Positions 10,414 to 21,153 of a DNA stretch of 64,000 nucleotides are shown in pieces. Numbering within the stretch: the first letter of the stretch is position 1; each line of letters begins with the position of its first letter. Under the pieces are notes generated by a model, which saw only the letters and a program-made list of their open reading frames with translations, made no database searches and had not been told where the DNA came from. The stretch is from Paramyrothecium sp. XJ0827 (Eukaryota > Ascomycota > Sordariomycetes > Hypocreales > Stachybotryaceae), in the NCBI GenBank assembly GCA_020881915.1, contig JAJFPB010000008.1, positions 434,001 to 498,000 of the forward strand, read 5' to 3'. Position numbers and translations under genes: made by a program.

Positions 10414-11631
10414 TTACTCGCAAACCATCCATGGATCACATTGACCCTCAACGTTGTAGTTCCAGTACCAAGGGTAGCTGCCTTGAATAGCTGCAAGCAC
10501 GGGCTCGAAGAAGTTTTCGTCGAATCGGTCAGTGTCGCAGACAGAGCACGGCCCGGTCAAGAAACCATCATAATCAGTCGTGTAGCTGAGATGGCCGACA
10601 ATGCTGTTTGTGTGTGCGTCCACCGCCTGGAGGCTGAACGCTTCTGGCATGACCACCCATGGTCCTGGACCAGTTGAGTTGGTCGAGTTGTTCTTGGGGA
10701 TGATAGGGTTCTGGTTGAACCAAAGACTCTTCAAGCCAACATCGCGAAGAGACTTGATGAGAAGAAGAGTCATGTGAGAGTCGTCGTCCAACTGTATGCC
10801 CGAGCAACGAATCTTGATGGTATAGCCGGTACCCTTGACCGAGCCTCCCGCACAGTTGCCGGTCTTTGGGTCCCACTTGAAATTGGCGATGAAAGCATCC
10901 CAAGTGTTCTGCCAGTTGATGAAGCGAGGGCTGACGATAGCATCGACATGCAGAGTTCCCTTCGCTGGTGGCTGACTTGGCTTTGGATCAGCTGGGTTAG
11001 GCTGAGTTGGCACGGGGCTGCCACCAGTAAGCGTTGGCTGTGGTGAGACGGGGGACTCGGAAGTGGAAGATGTGATGGGCTGAGCAGTCGAAGTTGTCAA
11101 GGTCGAGCTCTGGGATCCCATATCCTTGGGTCGAGGAGGAGGGAAGCTGTCCCGGTTGCAAACGAAAGCAGACCAGCAGACGGCATGAGGGTTGACAGTT
11201 GTATTGATGGCAGCGCTAACGGGGCGGCCACGGTAGGCCCAGCAGTTGAAGGTCTGGCCACCCTCTTTAGAGGACACGGCAGTTCCGGCCATGAACCCGT
11301 CTGGAGTGCCGTCCTCAATGTAAACGGACCAAACATTTCCATTGGGAAATTGTGCAGTAGCGCCAGCGGGGATCCATGGATAGCGTCCGTCGTTGTAGGG
11401 AACCTCGACAGCCATGTCAGGGACGTTGGGGTACGAATAGGCAGCGTCAGGCCAGACGACGTTCTGGTACCAGTTGATCTGGCGGGAAGTCGACCACTCG
11501 GGGTGGTCCTTGTTATCACCAGTGCCGCAGTCACAAAGGATGATGTCCTCGCCAGGGAATCGCTGGCCGTGAGTGGGAAATACAGCAATGGCAGCCATAG
11601 CCACGCCGGTAAGGAGTTTGGGGACAGTCAT
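10414..11631 (-). CDS. Secreted two-module orphan protein
   Basis: One exon. The open frame extends to 11658 but begins there with GTG; the first ATG, at 11631, directly starts a signal peptide (MTVPKLLTGVAMAAIAVF, cleavage near THG-Q), giving 405 residues. Module 1, about residues 25-170, is Trp/Tyr/Cys-rich (ILCDCGTGD, then VCWSAFVCNRDSFPPP). A Ser/Thr/Pro linker of about 60 residues follows, of the kind that is O-glycosylated. Module 2 (HVDAIVSPRFINWQNTWDAF onward) has paired cysteines (GPCSVCDTD, ending QCDPWMVCE). I do not recognise the family. The build resembles secreted fungal wall or effector-like proteins with two folded domains on a linker. Confidence 0.85.
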   Translation of the reverse strand: MTVPKLLTGVAMAAIAVFPTHGQRFPGEDIILCDCGTGDNKDHPEWSTSRQINWYQNVVWPDAAYSYPNVPDMAVEVPYNDGRYPWIPAGATAQFPNGNVWSVYIEDGTPDGFMAGTAVSSKEGGQTFNCWAYRGRPVSAAINTTVNPHAVCWSAFVCNRDSFPPPRPKDMGSQSSTLTTSTAQPITSSTSESPVSPQPTLTGGSPVPTQPNPADPKPSQPPAKGTLHVDAIVSPRFINWQNTWDAFIANFKWDPKTGNCAGGSVKGTGYTIKIRCSGIQLDDDSHMTLLLIKSLRDVGLKSLWFNQNPIIPKNNSTNSTGPGPWVVMPEAFSLQAVDAHTNSIVGHLSYTTDYDGFLTGPCSVCDTDRFDENFFEPVLAAIQGSYPWYWNYNVEGQCDPWMVCE

Positions 11632-12570
11632 GATTGAGTTCTGTAAAGGGGAAAACACAATGGATGGATGTGTGACGATTATCTCTCCTCAAGAGTGTGA
11701 TCTGACAGATGTTGTAATGGATTTGCGATGCGAAGGTGGAGATTTGCGTGAACGAAAAGAGGAAACAATTCAGAGAACGCGACGAGAGAGGACAAAGTGT
11801 TGGGTTGTCCGAGAGCTGTCCAGAGGCAAGAGCTGGCCATGACACCTATGAGGTCAGTTCTCACAACGGAGGAAGGCATCGGGCCTTTGAGGCAGGAAGG
11901 GACCATGCAGGCCATAAGTACACATCCAGCAATTCTTTGACAGTAAATACATACGTACACAGTAGCTTCGTCCCATTCACTTGAAGGTCGAAGTGGTAGA
12001 AAGAAATGCCGACCAGCTGTCGCCCACTTGCCAGTTGAAGGCGGTAGGAAGGGCCGATGGAGTTCAGCAGAATATGCAGGTCGTGGCCGAGTCAGTACAG
12101 GAAGAACATTGAATGTCACGAGCAGGCAAGAATTGCGTATCTGGTCAACGAGCAACATCTATACCATGGTTTCATCCCAAGGATGTCTGGATACTGAAAG
12201 CTGCAAGGCACCTGGTCTTGCAAGATCCTCGAGCTTCGTTGGTATCTGCCGTAATGGAGGACAAAATTAATGATTGTGTGATGACAGGTCGAATTCAAAA
12301 GACTCAAGCAATCATCCTTACTCAAGTCCTCTCATGTCAAGATACTGACCAGGAATTTGGCGAGCAGTTGTTACGCAGAGATCAATAGACTGGAAAGTTG
12401 GGAGTTGATGGGCGAATAAACGAGCTACCCTGGATACACACGGACACTTGTCCCGGCTTGCCTCGATCCCGATTCGCCCGACTAGCCCATTTCGGAGCTC
12501 ACATCGAGCTCAAACAGCTTTTGTCCATCTCAGCTCTACGCTACAACCACGGCGTCTTCAAACCGCTGTG
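11632..12570. other. Divergent intergenic region
   Basis: About 940 bp between the secreted orphan (-) and the Nat2/FAM210-like gene (+). Frames within it lack motifs. The open frame before 12571 continues upstream without an ATG, so it is treated as 5' leader. Confidence 0.5.
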
Positions 12571-13155
12571 ATGCCCCGTCCGTATCCATTGCGCTCGCCT
12601 CTCTTCCCGCGGTTCCGGCGTCTTTTCCTTGGAACAAGGTCCTTCGCTCGACCCCAGTCGTCGCGCGCATCAAGCATAGAGCGCATCACGTCAAAGCTAC
12701 CGCGAGGCTTACAAAAATACACCAACGGTTTGCGGAATGCTCCGGTTTCACATGTCGTCTCCTTCTTAATACTACACGAACTCACGGCAACCGTGCCTAT
12801 CTTTGGCCTCGTCGGCCTCTTTCACTACACCGACTACGTGCCTGTATCCTACATGACGGAGCACTTTGGCAGCTATGTTCAGACGGGAATCGTGAGGTTC
12901 GAGCGCTATTTCAAACGGAAAGGATGGTTTGGTTTCTCTGAAGATGATGAATCTACAGAAGCAGGCCAGATGACGGATGCTGTGGAAGGGTGGGAGAGCG
13001 GAGATCCTAAGTACAAGCTACTTGTCGAAGTTGCATTGGCGTACGCCATCACCAAGGCCCTCCTACCGCTACGCATCATTGGAAGTGTCTGGGCCACGCC
13101 TTGGTGCGCAAACACTTTTCTTAGGTTACGCAAGTCCTTCAGTCGCAGGGCATGA
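12571..13155 (+). CDS. Mitochondrial Nat2/FAM210-like (DUF1279-type) membrane protein
   Basis: 194 residues from the first ATG at 12571; the frame is open further upstream but begins with TTG. The N-terminus is Arg-rich and free of acids for over 35 residues (MPRPYPLRSPLFPRFRRLFL), a clear mitochondrial presequence pattern. The core VSFLILHELTATVPIFGLVG followed by LFHYTDYVPVSYM resembles the DUF1279 segment of FAM210 proteins and yeast Nat2. A second hydrophobic segment (LLVEVALAYAITKALLPLRI) lies near the C-terminus, with an acidic loop (FSEDDESTEAGQ) between. It is probably an inner-membrane protein. The family assignment is by pattern and should be confirmed by profile search; biochemical function is not settled. 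Confidence 0.75.
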   Translation: MPRPYPLRSPLFPRFRRLFLGTRSFARPQSSRASSIERITSKLPRGLQKYTNGLRNAPVSHVVSFLILHELTATVPIFGLVGLFHYTDYVPVSYMTEHFGSYVQTGIVRFERYFKRKGWFGFSEDDESTEAGQMTDAVEGWESGDPKYKLLVEVALAYAITKALLPLRIIGSVWATPWCANTFLRLRKSFSRRA

Positions 13156-13281
13156 GCAAATACAGGTGATTGGATAACATCCGGCCGGATTCTCTATTTT
13201 TGGTGTCTACTGCTGTTCCGCTGATTGATAATGGAGCGATGACGCTCCTGAATCTTTCGAGCGTGTCATGGCGCCGATGAC

Positions 13282-14072
13282 TTAGGCCTTCTCGTAGATC
13301 CAGTCGAACTGGGAAGCCTTGTAGGAGACGACCTCACCCTCCTTGAACCAGAGAGCAATCTCCTTCTTGGCGTTCTCGACGGAGTCGGAGCCGTGGCAAA
13401 CGTTGCGGCCGACATCGATGGCGAAGTCACCACGGATGGTGCCGGGGGCAGAGGCCAGGGGGTTGGTGGCACCGAGGATGACTGATTGGACGTTAGTTGC
13501 TTGATAGCGGACGCTGCATGATTGCAACTTACCACGGCCGGTCTTGACGGCGTCACGGCCCTCCCAGATCATGGCGCAGATGGGACCAGAAAGCATGTCT
13601 AATATAGGTCAGTGGAAGATCGCAGGCGATTGTGACTTGGGAGATGCGTACACTGGATCAGGCCGGGGAAGAAGGCCTTGTCCTTAAGGTCGGCGTCTTA
13701 GAAGATGTTAGTATATCGGGTTGTATTGATTTCCAACGTCAATCACGAACAGTGGGCCTCGAGGTGCTCCTTGCCAGGAGTGACGAGCTTGATGGCAACA
13801 AGCTTGAAGCTATCGTCATCGGTTAGCTGCTGCATTGTGGTAATATTTAGTGACATGGCTCACCCGCGGTTCTCGAAGCGAGAGACGATGGGGCCGACCA
13901 GGCCACGCTGCGAGATAATTAGCTCGAAGTGCTCGGGAGCCGGTCAGTTCGAAGGTATCTGCGAACCTGGACGCCATCAGGCTTGATAGCAATGAAGCTG
14001 CCGCAAAGTTAGACACAACGTCTCGCGGAGGCGGGGCAAGTGGAGGGCTCACGTCTGCTCGGTGGAAGACAT
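13282..14072 (-). CDS. ndk1: Nucleoside diphosphate kinase
   Basis: Seven exons on the minus strand: 14053-14072, 13967-13997, 13864-13907, 13751-13809, 13652-13696, 13533-13598 and 13282-13481. They join to 154 residues from [20 protein letters not shown]. The active-site loop NVCHGSDS carries the phosphohistidine at H118, the canonical NDK position. [20 protein letters not shown] and [17 protein letters not shown] are also family hallmarks. The enzyme passes the gamma-phosphate of ATP to other NDPs and forms hexamers. Six introns in about 0.8 kb make it by far the most intron-dense gene here, and two donors are unusual (gttcgc, gttcgt). The same frame stays open upstream to an ATG at 14342; see the separate entry on the possible longer isoform. 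Confidence 0.96.
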
Positions 14073-14342
14073 TGTGAACGGGGGAGGAGTGTCCGAAGAA
14101 GATTGTTGAAGAGGTTGTGTGTGTGGCTGTAGAGGTTTCAGTTCTGATGCTGGAGACGGCACAGAGCTGAGTCGGTTGGGTTGAGAGGAGGAGAAGACAA
14201 GATAAAGGGCTAGGAAAACGAAGAGCAGGATAAAAATTGGTGGGGGTAGGTTTTCCAGAGTCCACCAAGACTTGCTGCGCTTGTTGCTGTCGGAATCCGT
14301 CTTCGAGCCTGAAGCGGGGTGCTCGTGGCGGGGTTCTGGCAT
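14073..14342 (-). other. In-frame upstream extension of NDK exon 1, possible membrane-anchored isoform
   Basis: From an ATG at 14342 the frame runs without a stop into the canonical NDK start at 14072, adding 90 residues: a polar start (MPEPRHEHPASGSKTDSDSN), a Lys/Arg/Ser/Trp stretch, one strong hydrophobic segment (PPPIFILLFVFLALYLVF) and a Pro/Ser/Gln-rich linker. If translated this would make a type II membrane-anchored NDK. The hydrophobic stretch coincides with a pyrimidine-rich DNA tract, which by itself yields Phe, Leu, Ser and Pro codons and is common near fungal transcription starts. It may therefore be untranslated leader. Confidence 0.35.
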
Positions 14343-14966
14343 GTTGATTTGTCGAGGGCCAATTGAAGGTTACAGTGCGTTACAGTGCTACTAAAACCCG
14401 CAGAGGTTGCAGCTGTTGGTCGTTCCGGCTGCCAGTTTTGGGGTCGGTTGTGCTCGGCTTGCTGTACCAAGCTCCCAAGGGCACTCTGTCCCGGCTTAAG
14501 AAGACGCACTATCAGCAAAGAAGCCGTTGACGATATTGGTTCGTAGAGGACAAGAACTCAAAACTTGTTGTTGGTGAATAGGGGTCAACCATGCCGAACC
14601 AGCGGTCACGGTGGGTGCAGAGCTCATCTTTTCGTACAGTGCACGGATAGTAGCCGCCATTATTGGTCTAGCGAACAGCTGCCCCTCCATTGAGAAGGAA
14701 CCCCTGCGTCGTCGAACCAGCCCAGTCCCAATTGGGAGCTTTCAATGTCCAGCTGTCCATTGACCACATTTGACGATTCGTTACACCTACGTCTTGTGTT
14801 CGACATCATCAACTACGCAGTGCACTCTGTGGCGGCCGACGCGAGAAATTGATTGCGTCGAGTTCTGGTTCTATTTAATATCGCTTTGCATTTCCTTAGC
14901 CTCTATTACTGTATTCCTTGTGCGCGCAATCTCTGTGCTTACGGTCCTGTGACCGCTGGTCAAGCC
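14343..14966. other. Divergent promoter region of the NDK and glucosidase II genes
   Basis: About 620 bp. A 64-codon minus-strand frame near 14496-14690 has no partner exon that I can find. No other supported feature. Confidence 0.45.
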
Positions 14967-17900
14967 ATGAGATCTCAGACTATGTCGCTCTGGCGGCGGA
15001 CGCCCTTGTTGTGTCTGCTTGTCGTCTGCCTCCTCCTGGCCGGCTCTGCAGGTAAGACACCAGATTCGCTGCTTCCTAGACATACTCACCGTAGACCTCC
15101 GTTTAGTGTCGGTCAAAGAGCACGACTTTAAAAAGTGCCATCAATCTGGCTTCTGCAAGCGGAACCGAGCGTTCGCGGACGACGCCATCGCCAAGAGCTC
15201 CACGTGGACGTCGCCCTACGATGTCATCTCCGACTCCCCTTTCCTTCAAGACGGACAGCTTCAGGCCACCATTGTCAAGAAGATCAACGCCAACGGCGAA
15301 ACCGCTCGATTCCCCATCACCGTCTCGTTCCTGCAGTCAGGCGTGGCCCGCGTCAGCGTGGACGAGGAGAGGCGTCAAAAGAAAGACATTGAACTGAGGC
15401 ACAACAGCCCAGCACGCAAAGAGCGCTACAACGAGGCCGAGAGCTGGACAATTGTGGGTGGCTTGGACCTGGACAAGAACGCCAAGATTGTGCATCAGGA
15501 CCAGTCCCAGATCAACATCCAGTATGGAGAGGACTTCAAGCATGAGGCTGTCATCAAATTCTCGCCTTTCGAGGTCGAATTCAAGCGTGATGGAGCCACT
15601 CACATCAAGTTCAACGACCGCGGCCTCTTGAACATGGAACATTGGCGGCCGAAGGTCGAGAAGGCCGAGAAGGTTGAGAAGGCTGAGGGCGCTGAGGGCC
15701 AGGCCGCCGAAGGTGAGGCCAAGGCCGAGGAAAAGCCCGAGGTCGCAGCTGGCGAGGACGAGAGCACCTGGTGGGAAGAGACGTTTGGCGGTAATACCGA
15801 CTCCAAGCCTCGTGGCCCCGAGAGTGTTGCCCTGGACATTTCCTTTGTCGGATACGAGCACGTCTACGGTATCCCCGAGCATACTGGCCCACTGTCGCTG
15901 AAGCAAACCCGCGGAGGGGAAGGAAACTACAACGAGCCTTATCGACTGTACAACTCCGATGTCTTTGAATACATTCTAGACAGCCCCATGACTCTTTACG
16001 GCGCCATCCCCTTCATGCAGGCCCACCGCAAGGGGTCGTCTGTGGGTGTCTTCTGGCTCAACGCCGCCGAGACGTGGATTGACATTGTCAAAGCCAAGGA
16101 CAGTGCCAACCCCCTGAGCCTCGGCAAGGGTTCAAAGACCAACACTCGCACGCACTGGATGTCCGAGAGCGGCATCTTGGATGTCTTTGTCTTCCTCGGT
16201 CCCACTCCTCGTGATCTGACGCAAAAATACGGCGAGCTTACCGGCTACACCGCTATGCCTCAGGAAGGTGCAATTGCCTACCACCAGTGCCGATGGAACT
16301 ACATTTCAGATGATGATGTCAAGGACGTCGACCGCAAGATGGATCGATTCAAGATTCCTTACGACGTCATCTGGCTGGATCTGGAGTACACGGATGACCG
16401 GAAGTACTTCACCTGGGAGCCAAACTCCTTTGCGGACCCCATTGGCATGGGCGAGCAGCTCGACAGCCATGGTCGAAAACTGGTGGTTCTCATCGACCCA
16501 CACATCAAGAAGCTTGATGGATACACCGTCTCCTCGCAGCTCACGTCACAGGAGCTGGCCGTCCGCAACAAGGAGGGCGGTATCTTCGAGGGTTGGTGCT
16601 GGCCTGGCTCATCCAACTGGATCGACTGCTTCAACCCCAAGGCCAACGAGTGGTGGAAGACGCTGTTCAAGTATGACTTCTTCAAGGGCACCTTGCCCAA
16701 CACCTTCATCTGGAACGACATGAACGAGCCGTCCGTCTTCAACGGCCCCGAGACAACGATGCCCAAGGACAATATCCATTATGGAAACTGGGAGCACCGT
16801 GACGTTCATTTGTTGAACGGCATGACCTTCCACAACGCCACATTTGAAGCTATGCTCACCCGTAAGAAGGGTGAGCTTCGGAGGCCATTCGTCCTTACTC
16901 GATCATTCTACGCTGGGTCGCAGAGGCTTGGTGCCATGTGGACTGGTGATAACCAGGCGCAGTGGGATCACCTTGGTGCCTCTTTGCCCATGGTTCTGAA
17001 CCAGGGTATTTCCGGTTTCCCCTTTGCTGGCGCTGACGTCGGGGGTTTCTTTGGTAACCCGGACAAGGAGCTGCTTGTTCGATGGTATCAAACGGGCGCC
17101 TTCTACCCATTCTTCCGCGCACACGCCCACATCGACTCACGCCGGCGCGAGCCATACCTGCTGGGCGAACCCTACACTGCCATTGCAACGGCTGCCCTGC
17201 GTCTTCGATACTCGCTGCTTCCTTCATGGTACACGGCTTTCTTCCATGCCAACCGCGACGGCAGCCCTATCGTGCGGCCCATGTATTGGACCCATCCCAA
17301 CGAAGAAGGCGGATTTGCTATCGATGACCAGCTATTTGTTGGATCGACTGGTCTTTTGGCAAAGCCAGTCGTTGAGGAGGGCAAAGAATCGGTTGACATC
17401 TGGATCCCCGATGACCAGGTCTACTATGACTACTTCTCCTACAATGTGCTGAACACGCACAAGGGCAAGCACCTCACTGTCGCTGCGCCCCTGGATCACA
17501 TTCCTCTGCTCATGCGCGGTGGCCACATCTTCCCCCGACGAGACATTCCTCGACGATCAAGCACCCTGATGCGATTTGACGATTACACGCTCGTGGTCTC
17601 CGTTGGCAAGGATGGCTCGGCCGAGGGTGAACTGTACACTGACGATGGCGACTCGTTTGATCACGAGCAAGGACAGTACGTTTACCGTAAATTTAGCCTG
17701 AGCAAGAACAGCCTGACGTCCGTTGATGCCGAGGGCCGAGATGCCGCATCTGTGAAGCCGAAGGAGTGGCTCAAGGCCATGCACGAGGTGTATGTCGACA
17801 AGATCATCATTGTTGGTGCACCTTCCAGCTGGAACAAGAAGGAGGTTCAGATCGAGTCTGAGGGACGTACTTGGACCGTCAAGGTCACCTACCACGCTGC

Positions 17901-17979
17901 GGAGAAGGGCAGAGCAGCCTTCGCTACGGTCGGTCGCGTCGGTGCACGCATTGGCTCAGACTGGAGCATCAACCTCTGA
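14967..17979 (+). CDS. gls2: ER alpha-glucosidase II, catalytic alpha subunit (GH31)
   Basis: Two exons, 14967-15051 and 15095-17979, give 989 residues. Exon 1 encodes a signal peptide (LLCLLVVCLLLAGSA); a second in-frame ATG at 14982 could serve instead. The mature part opens with a cysteine-bearing start typical of the family (HDFKKCHQSGFCKRNRAFAD). The GH31 nucleophile is D570 in WNDMNEPSVF, and the acid/base is D647 in TGDNQAQW. The enzyme removes the two inner alpha-1,3 glucoses from N-glycans in the ER lumen and drives the calnexin cycle. No HDEL tail is present; in this family retention is provided by the beta subunit. A Lys/Ala/Glu repeat of about 35 residues near residue 220 is inserted before the conserved STWWEETFGG. 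Confidence 0.97.
15655..15765 (+). repeat. Imperfect coding repeat (Val/Ala-Glu-Lys-Ala units) in glucosidase II
   Basis: Short degenerate units of the type GAG-AAG-GCC/GTT encode a run beginning VEKAEKVEKAEGAEG and continuing with Ala/Glu/Lys-rich residues to EEKPEV. It keeps frame and sits in a surface-loop position ahead of the catalytic domain. Confidence 0.7.
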
Positions 17980-20530
17980 TAGACGTATACGTGGTATCAC
18001 GGGCTGTACACCAGGTTGGAGGCTATTTACGATATGAGGCAGATACTATATAGCGCAATGTTTAGAGATGACTTACTCTGTGCCAATAGACTGTAACTTC
18101 TGCATGGCGGATACAATGGCAGTGCATACAGCATAATCCTTGACAACCAGCTTGGACTCCAGGATATGTGATCGGTACGAACAATCAGTTTCCAAAACAG
18201 TTGTTGTGTAGCTACTCTTTACAATACCAGACCTACATGTCTAACGGTTTTCCAGTTGGAGGATATTGACGGGCTGGTGAGAGGCATTGATTCAATTAGC
18301 GACCGTTATTATGAGTTTATTGCTCATCATCCAGCGACTTCTCAGAAACAGAGAGAAGATGGAAACCTGAATGTTACGTATTTACTTGGCTGTGGACAAT
18401 TGGACCCCTACAGACCACATCTCGATTGTCTGGGGCTATTTCCAGGGTCGTGGAGTAGAAAGAGAAGTACAGAGTATCGCTCCATGCAATCTCAAAGCAC
18501 CGATGTTTCTTGGCTCATCTTGGCAGCTTGTAGCATTCAGGTGAAAGGGAAAGACTGGGGCGGCCGAGGTAATGATATGATCGCAGCAGGGGGTATCTTG
18601 AGATCGTTGATTCGAGGTGGGTATGATGGTTGCCACCGAGCTTTGGGGATTCTGGATTACGGTGGATTGGCCAAGCGGTCCGGTGTGCGACGATGCATTA
18701 CGGAGATGGGTCTCGGGATGTCTGGGAGCCCCGGGCCATGGAATCCCGCGGAGACGGGGAGATGCACTGCAGGTATGGGTGAGCGATTCAATATGCTTGC
18801 ATAGCTCAAGTAACCATAATCTCGATCAGAGGAGCTGTTTGTGATCGACCGAGCTGTATGACTTGCGTGGAAACAGCGCGAACGAGGGAGAACCTTTTGG
18901 TCAAACATACCGGTATACGAGTTCAAAAATAAACACGACTGCAAGTTGACGGACCGAGACAGCCTTTTCGGGCGACGTTTTCGCTCTCACAGTTCACGGC
19001 ACCGTATTGCAGACTGGGTACGCGACCCCCCACGTCCAAGGTAAATAACGGGCTCAGGAGAGGTGGGCAGTGAGACATGGTGGCGGGCAAAGAGCAGGGG
19101 TTATGAACGGTGCGGTGGGTGTCGCAACGGATGGGCGATGGAGCGTACCTTGAGCGGGACGGGGGGCGCCGGATGCAGGGGAAAAGGGGATGATGCGTCG
19201 TCATTGTTGATTTTTCCCTCTCTCATGGTCCATGATTCAGATGCCCGTTGTTTTGGGTTGTGTGTATTGTTGTTCTGTCTGTCTTGGGCCTAGAGCCTCT
19301 GACGTCACAACGGAAAAGACCCTCCCGATACCGATGGCACAGGGTCCCTCTTTCAGAAGCATTCTGGCATCGCACTAGAGATGGGCGCCGAAATCAAGCA
19401 GATCAACGCTGGCCAAGTGTTTCCGCATGCGCCATCCAGGCACAAGCGCCGAGGCGTGCTGTAACCGACGTTTCCCGACGCGGCAAATGATGGACGGACA
19501 GATCGTCCAGGACTGCCCGCGCGTCGCGCCCGCTGTCAAGCACAAGCATTCATGTACAAGCACATGAAAGTAAAGGAGGACACCATCCAGGTTTACGAGC
19601 CGGAGTGGATGGGAGGGGCAAGTAGCCTCAAACTGCCAGACGCAGGGTGCTAGCCAAGGCAAGGTGAGAGCGATTAGGGAGGGCGACCAAGAAACCCTGG
19701 CGCTCCCCTGCACGGTAGGTTCCTGTGCCTGGGAAGAAAGCGTGCCAACCGGCCAGTCGCTGTTTTCTTGTCTGCACTGGCTGGGTCTGTATCCTGACGC
19801 GCAAGAGGGTGGTGGGGACGGCCGTCTGCGTGTCTGAGCGGGCGTTCGCCCAGCTCATGGCACAATGTGCATTGCGATCAGTACTCGAAAAGGCGGGGGA
19901 GCTGGGTGCAATCTTACTGCTCTACAAACGACCCTGCAGCTGGTCTTTGCCGATAATTGCTCTGCATCTCAACCATCACGAATGCGCCGCCAAATATCAC
20001 CTATTAAGTTAAGGTACCAACCATACTGCCGGGTGGCACGCTAATTCCCGTCGGCCCGTTGGAAAGCCATGGACGTTTCAAGCGGGCGACGGGCTTGCGG
20101 AAAACGCAGCTGCATTGACCACTGACAGCTGCAGCCACGTTTTGTCCGTTCCCTTCCGGGCCACCCTCCATCTTCTTTGGCCGTGAAGGCCGGCACTTTA
20201 CACTAGGGGAGCAAGTCGTTTGTTGGCGCCGCCCTACCAGGACGAGCGAATCGCAGGGACCCAAGCTCCTTGACTCTGAGCGCGCTGACTGGCATATCGG
20301 GATCCATCTTTTGCTAAACTAGAAAGGGTTTTTTTTCGCCTTGATGAACTTTTTCCTGGCTATGTCACAGTATGCCACAGTGTATGTGACTGCAAGGGGA
20401 AACCTACCTCCGCAGCCATTTGGTGCAGAGCGCTTGGTCACTCACTACTCAACATGGAATGGACTTGGACATGGACCAGCTCACTTGGCCAAATACTTAT
20501 CTCTGATCCATCGTCCCCGGTCGTGAAGCA
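17980..20530. other. Gene-poor intergenic stretch
   Basis: About 2.5 kb after glucosidase II with no supported gene. The longest plus-strand frame (18256-18804) lacks recognisable motifs and ordinary composition, so I treat it as chance. No transposon ends, terminal repeats or RNA gene were recognised. Confidence 0.5.
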
Positions 20531-21153
20531 CCTTTTCTCCATATTGCTAAACCATCGCCCTCTCCACCCGCCTGTGCTTATTTCCCAGAGATTTACCACG
20601 TCCTACACACTTCCCTGCCCTTTGGATCTCTAAATATTTTAACTCGCAGATCTTTGGAGAGTTGCTTGCTCTGCTTTGCTCTGCTCGTGTTCCTTCTCTG
20701 CTTAAGCTCCTCTTCTCACCCATCTCCCGTCCCCCCCCGTGTGCGGGAAATCGCGTTGAAGATCGCTCGTCTGAAAAAGGGCCGTTGCGGAGCCCGCCTG
20801 GTGCAAACAAACAGCAAGTCAACTTGTTGCATGCCTCTGCGCAGTGCCATTTCGTCATTCGCTCCACTTCTCGTCGCAGCCCTTGCCGGTGCACCCTGTT
20901 GAACAATCGACACCTCGCCGACGACCACATCTCGGTTTCTTCATAACTTCCGAGCGTTTTCCACTTTTTCCTTCCTCATAGTGCCTTGGCCATCACTTCT
21001 TGGCCATCCTTTCGTTTTTCTCACCACTTTTCCTCTTATCCCTCCATCCTCCGAGGTAGATCCCATGCTGGATCCCCGCGCATACGCTTGATCCCCAGCT
21101 CATACATGCCACTTCCATTCTATAAGTGAAGCACAAATTCACTGCTCACCATC
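20531..21153 (+). promoter_or_regulatory. Pyrimidine-rich leader and promoter of the MscS-type channel gene
   Basis: About 600 bp with repeated C/T-rich tracts, such as those around 20690-20740 and 20960-21050, directly ahead of the ATG at 21154. Such tracts are usual at fungal promoters and 5' UTRs. Several short upstream ATG frames occur, so translation could be modulated, but the transcript start is unknown. Confidence 0.45.

Noticed and set aside
18660..18700. TGGCCAAGCGGT, resembling the D-arm of tRNA-Leu/Ser
   Set aside because: No B-box (GGTTCGANNCC) at the correct distance and no acceptor stem.
18256..18804. 182-codon plus-strand frame after glucosidase II
   Set aside because: No motif, mixed codon use, no sensible promoter or partner exon.
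7461..19057. Shared 14-mer TAAATAACGGGCTC near 7461 and 19043
   Set aside because: A 14-mer match is expected several times by chance in a window of this size, and the flanks differ.
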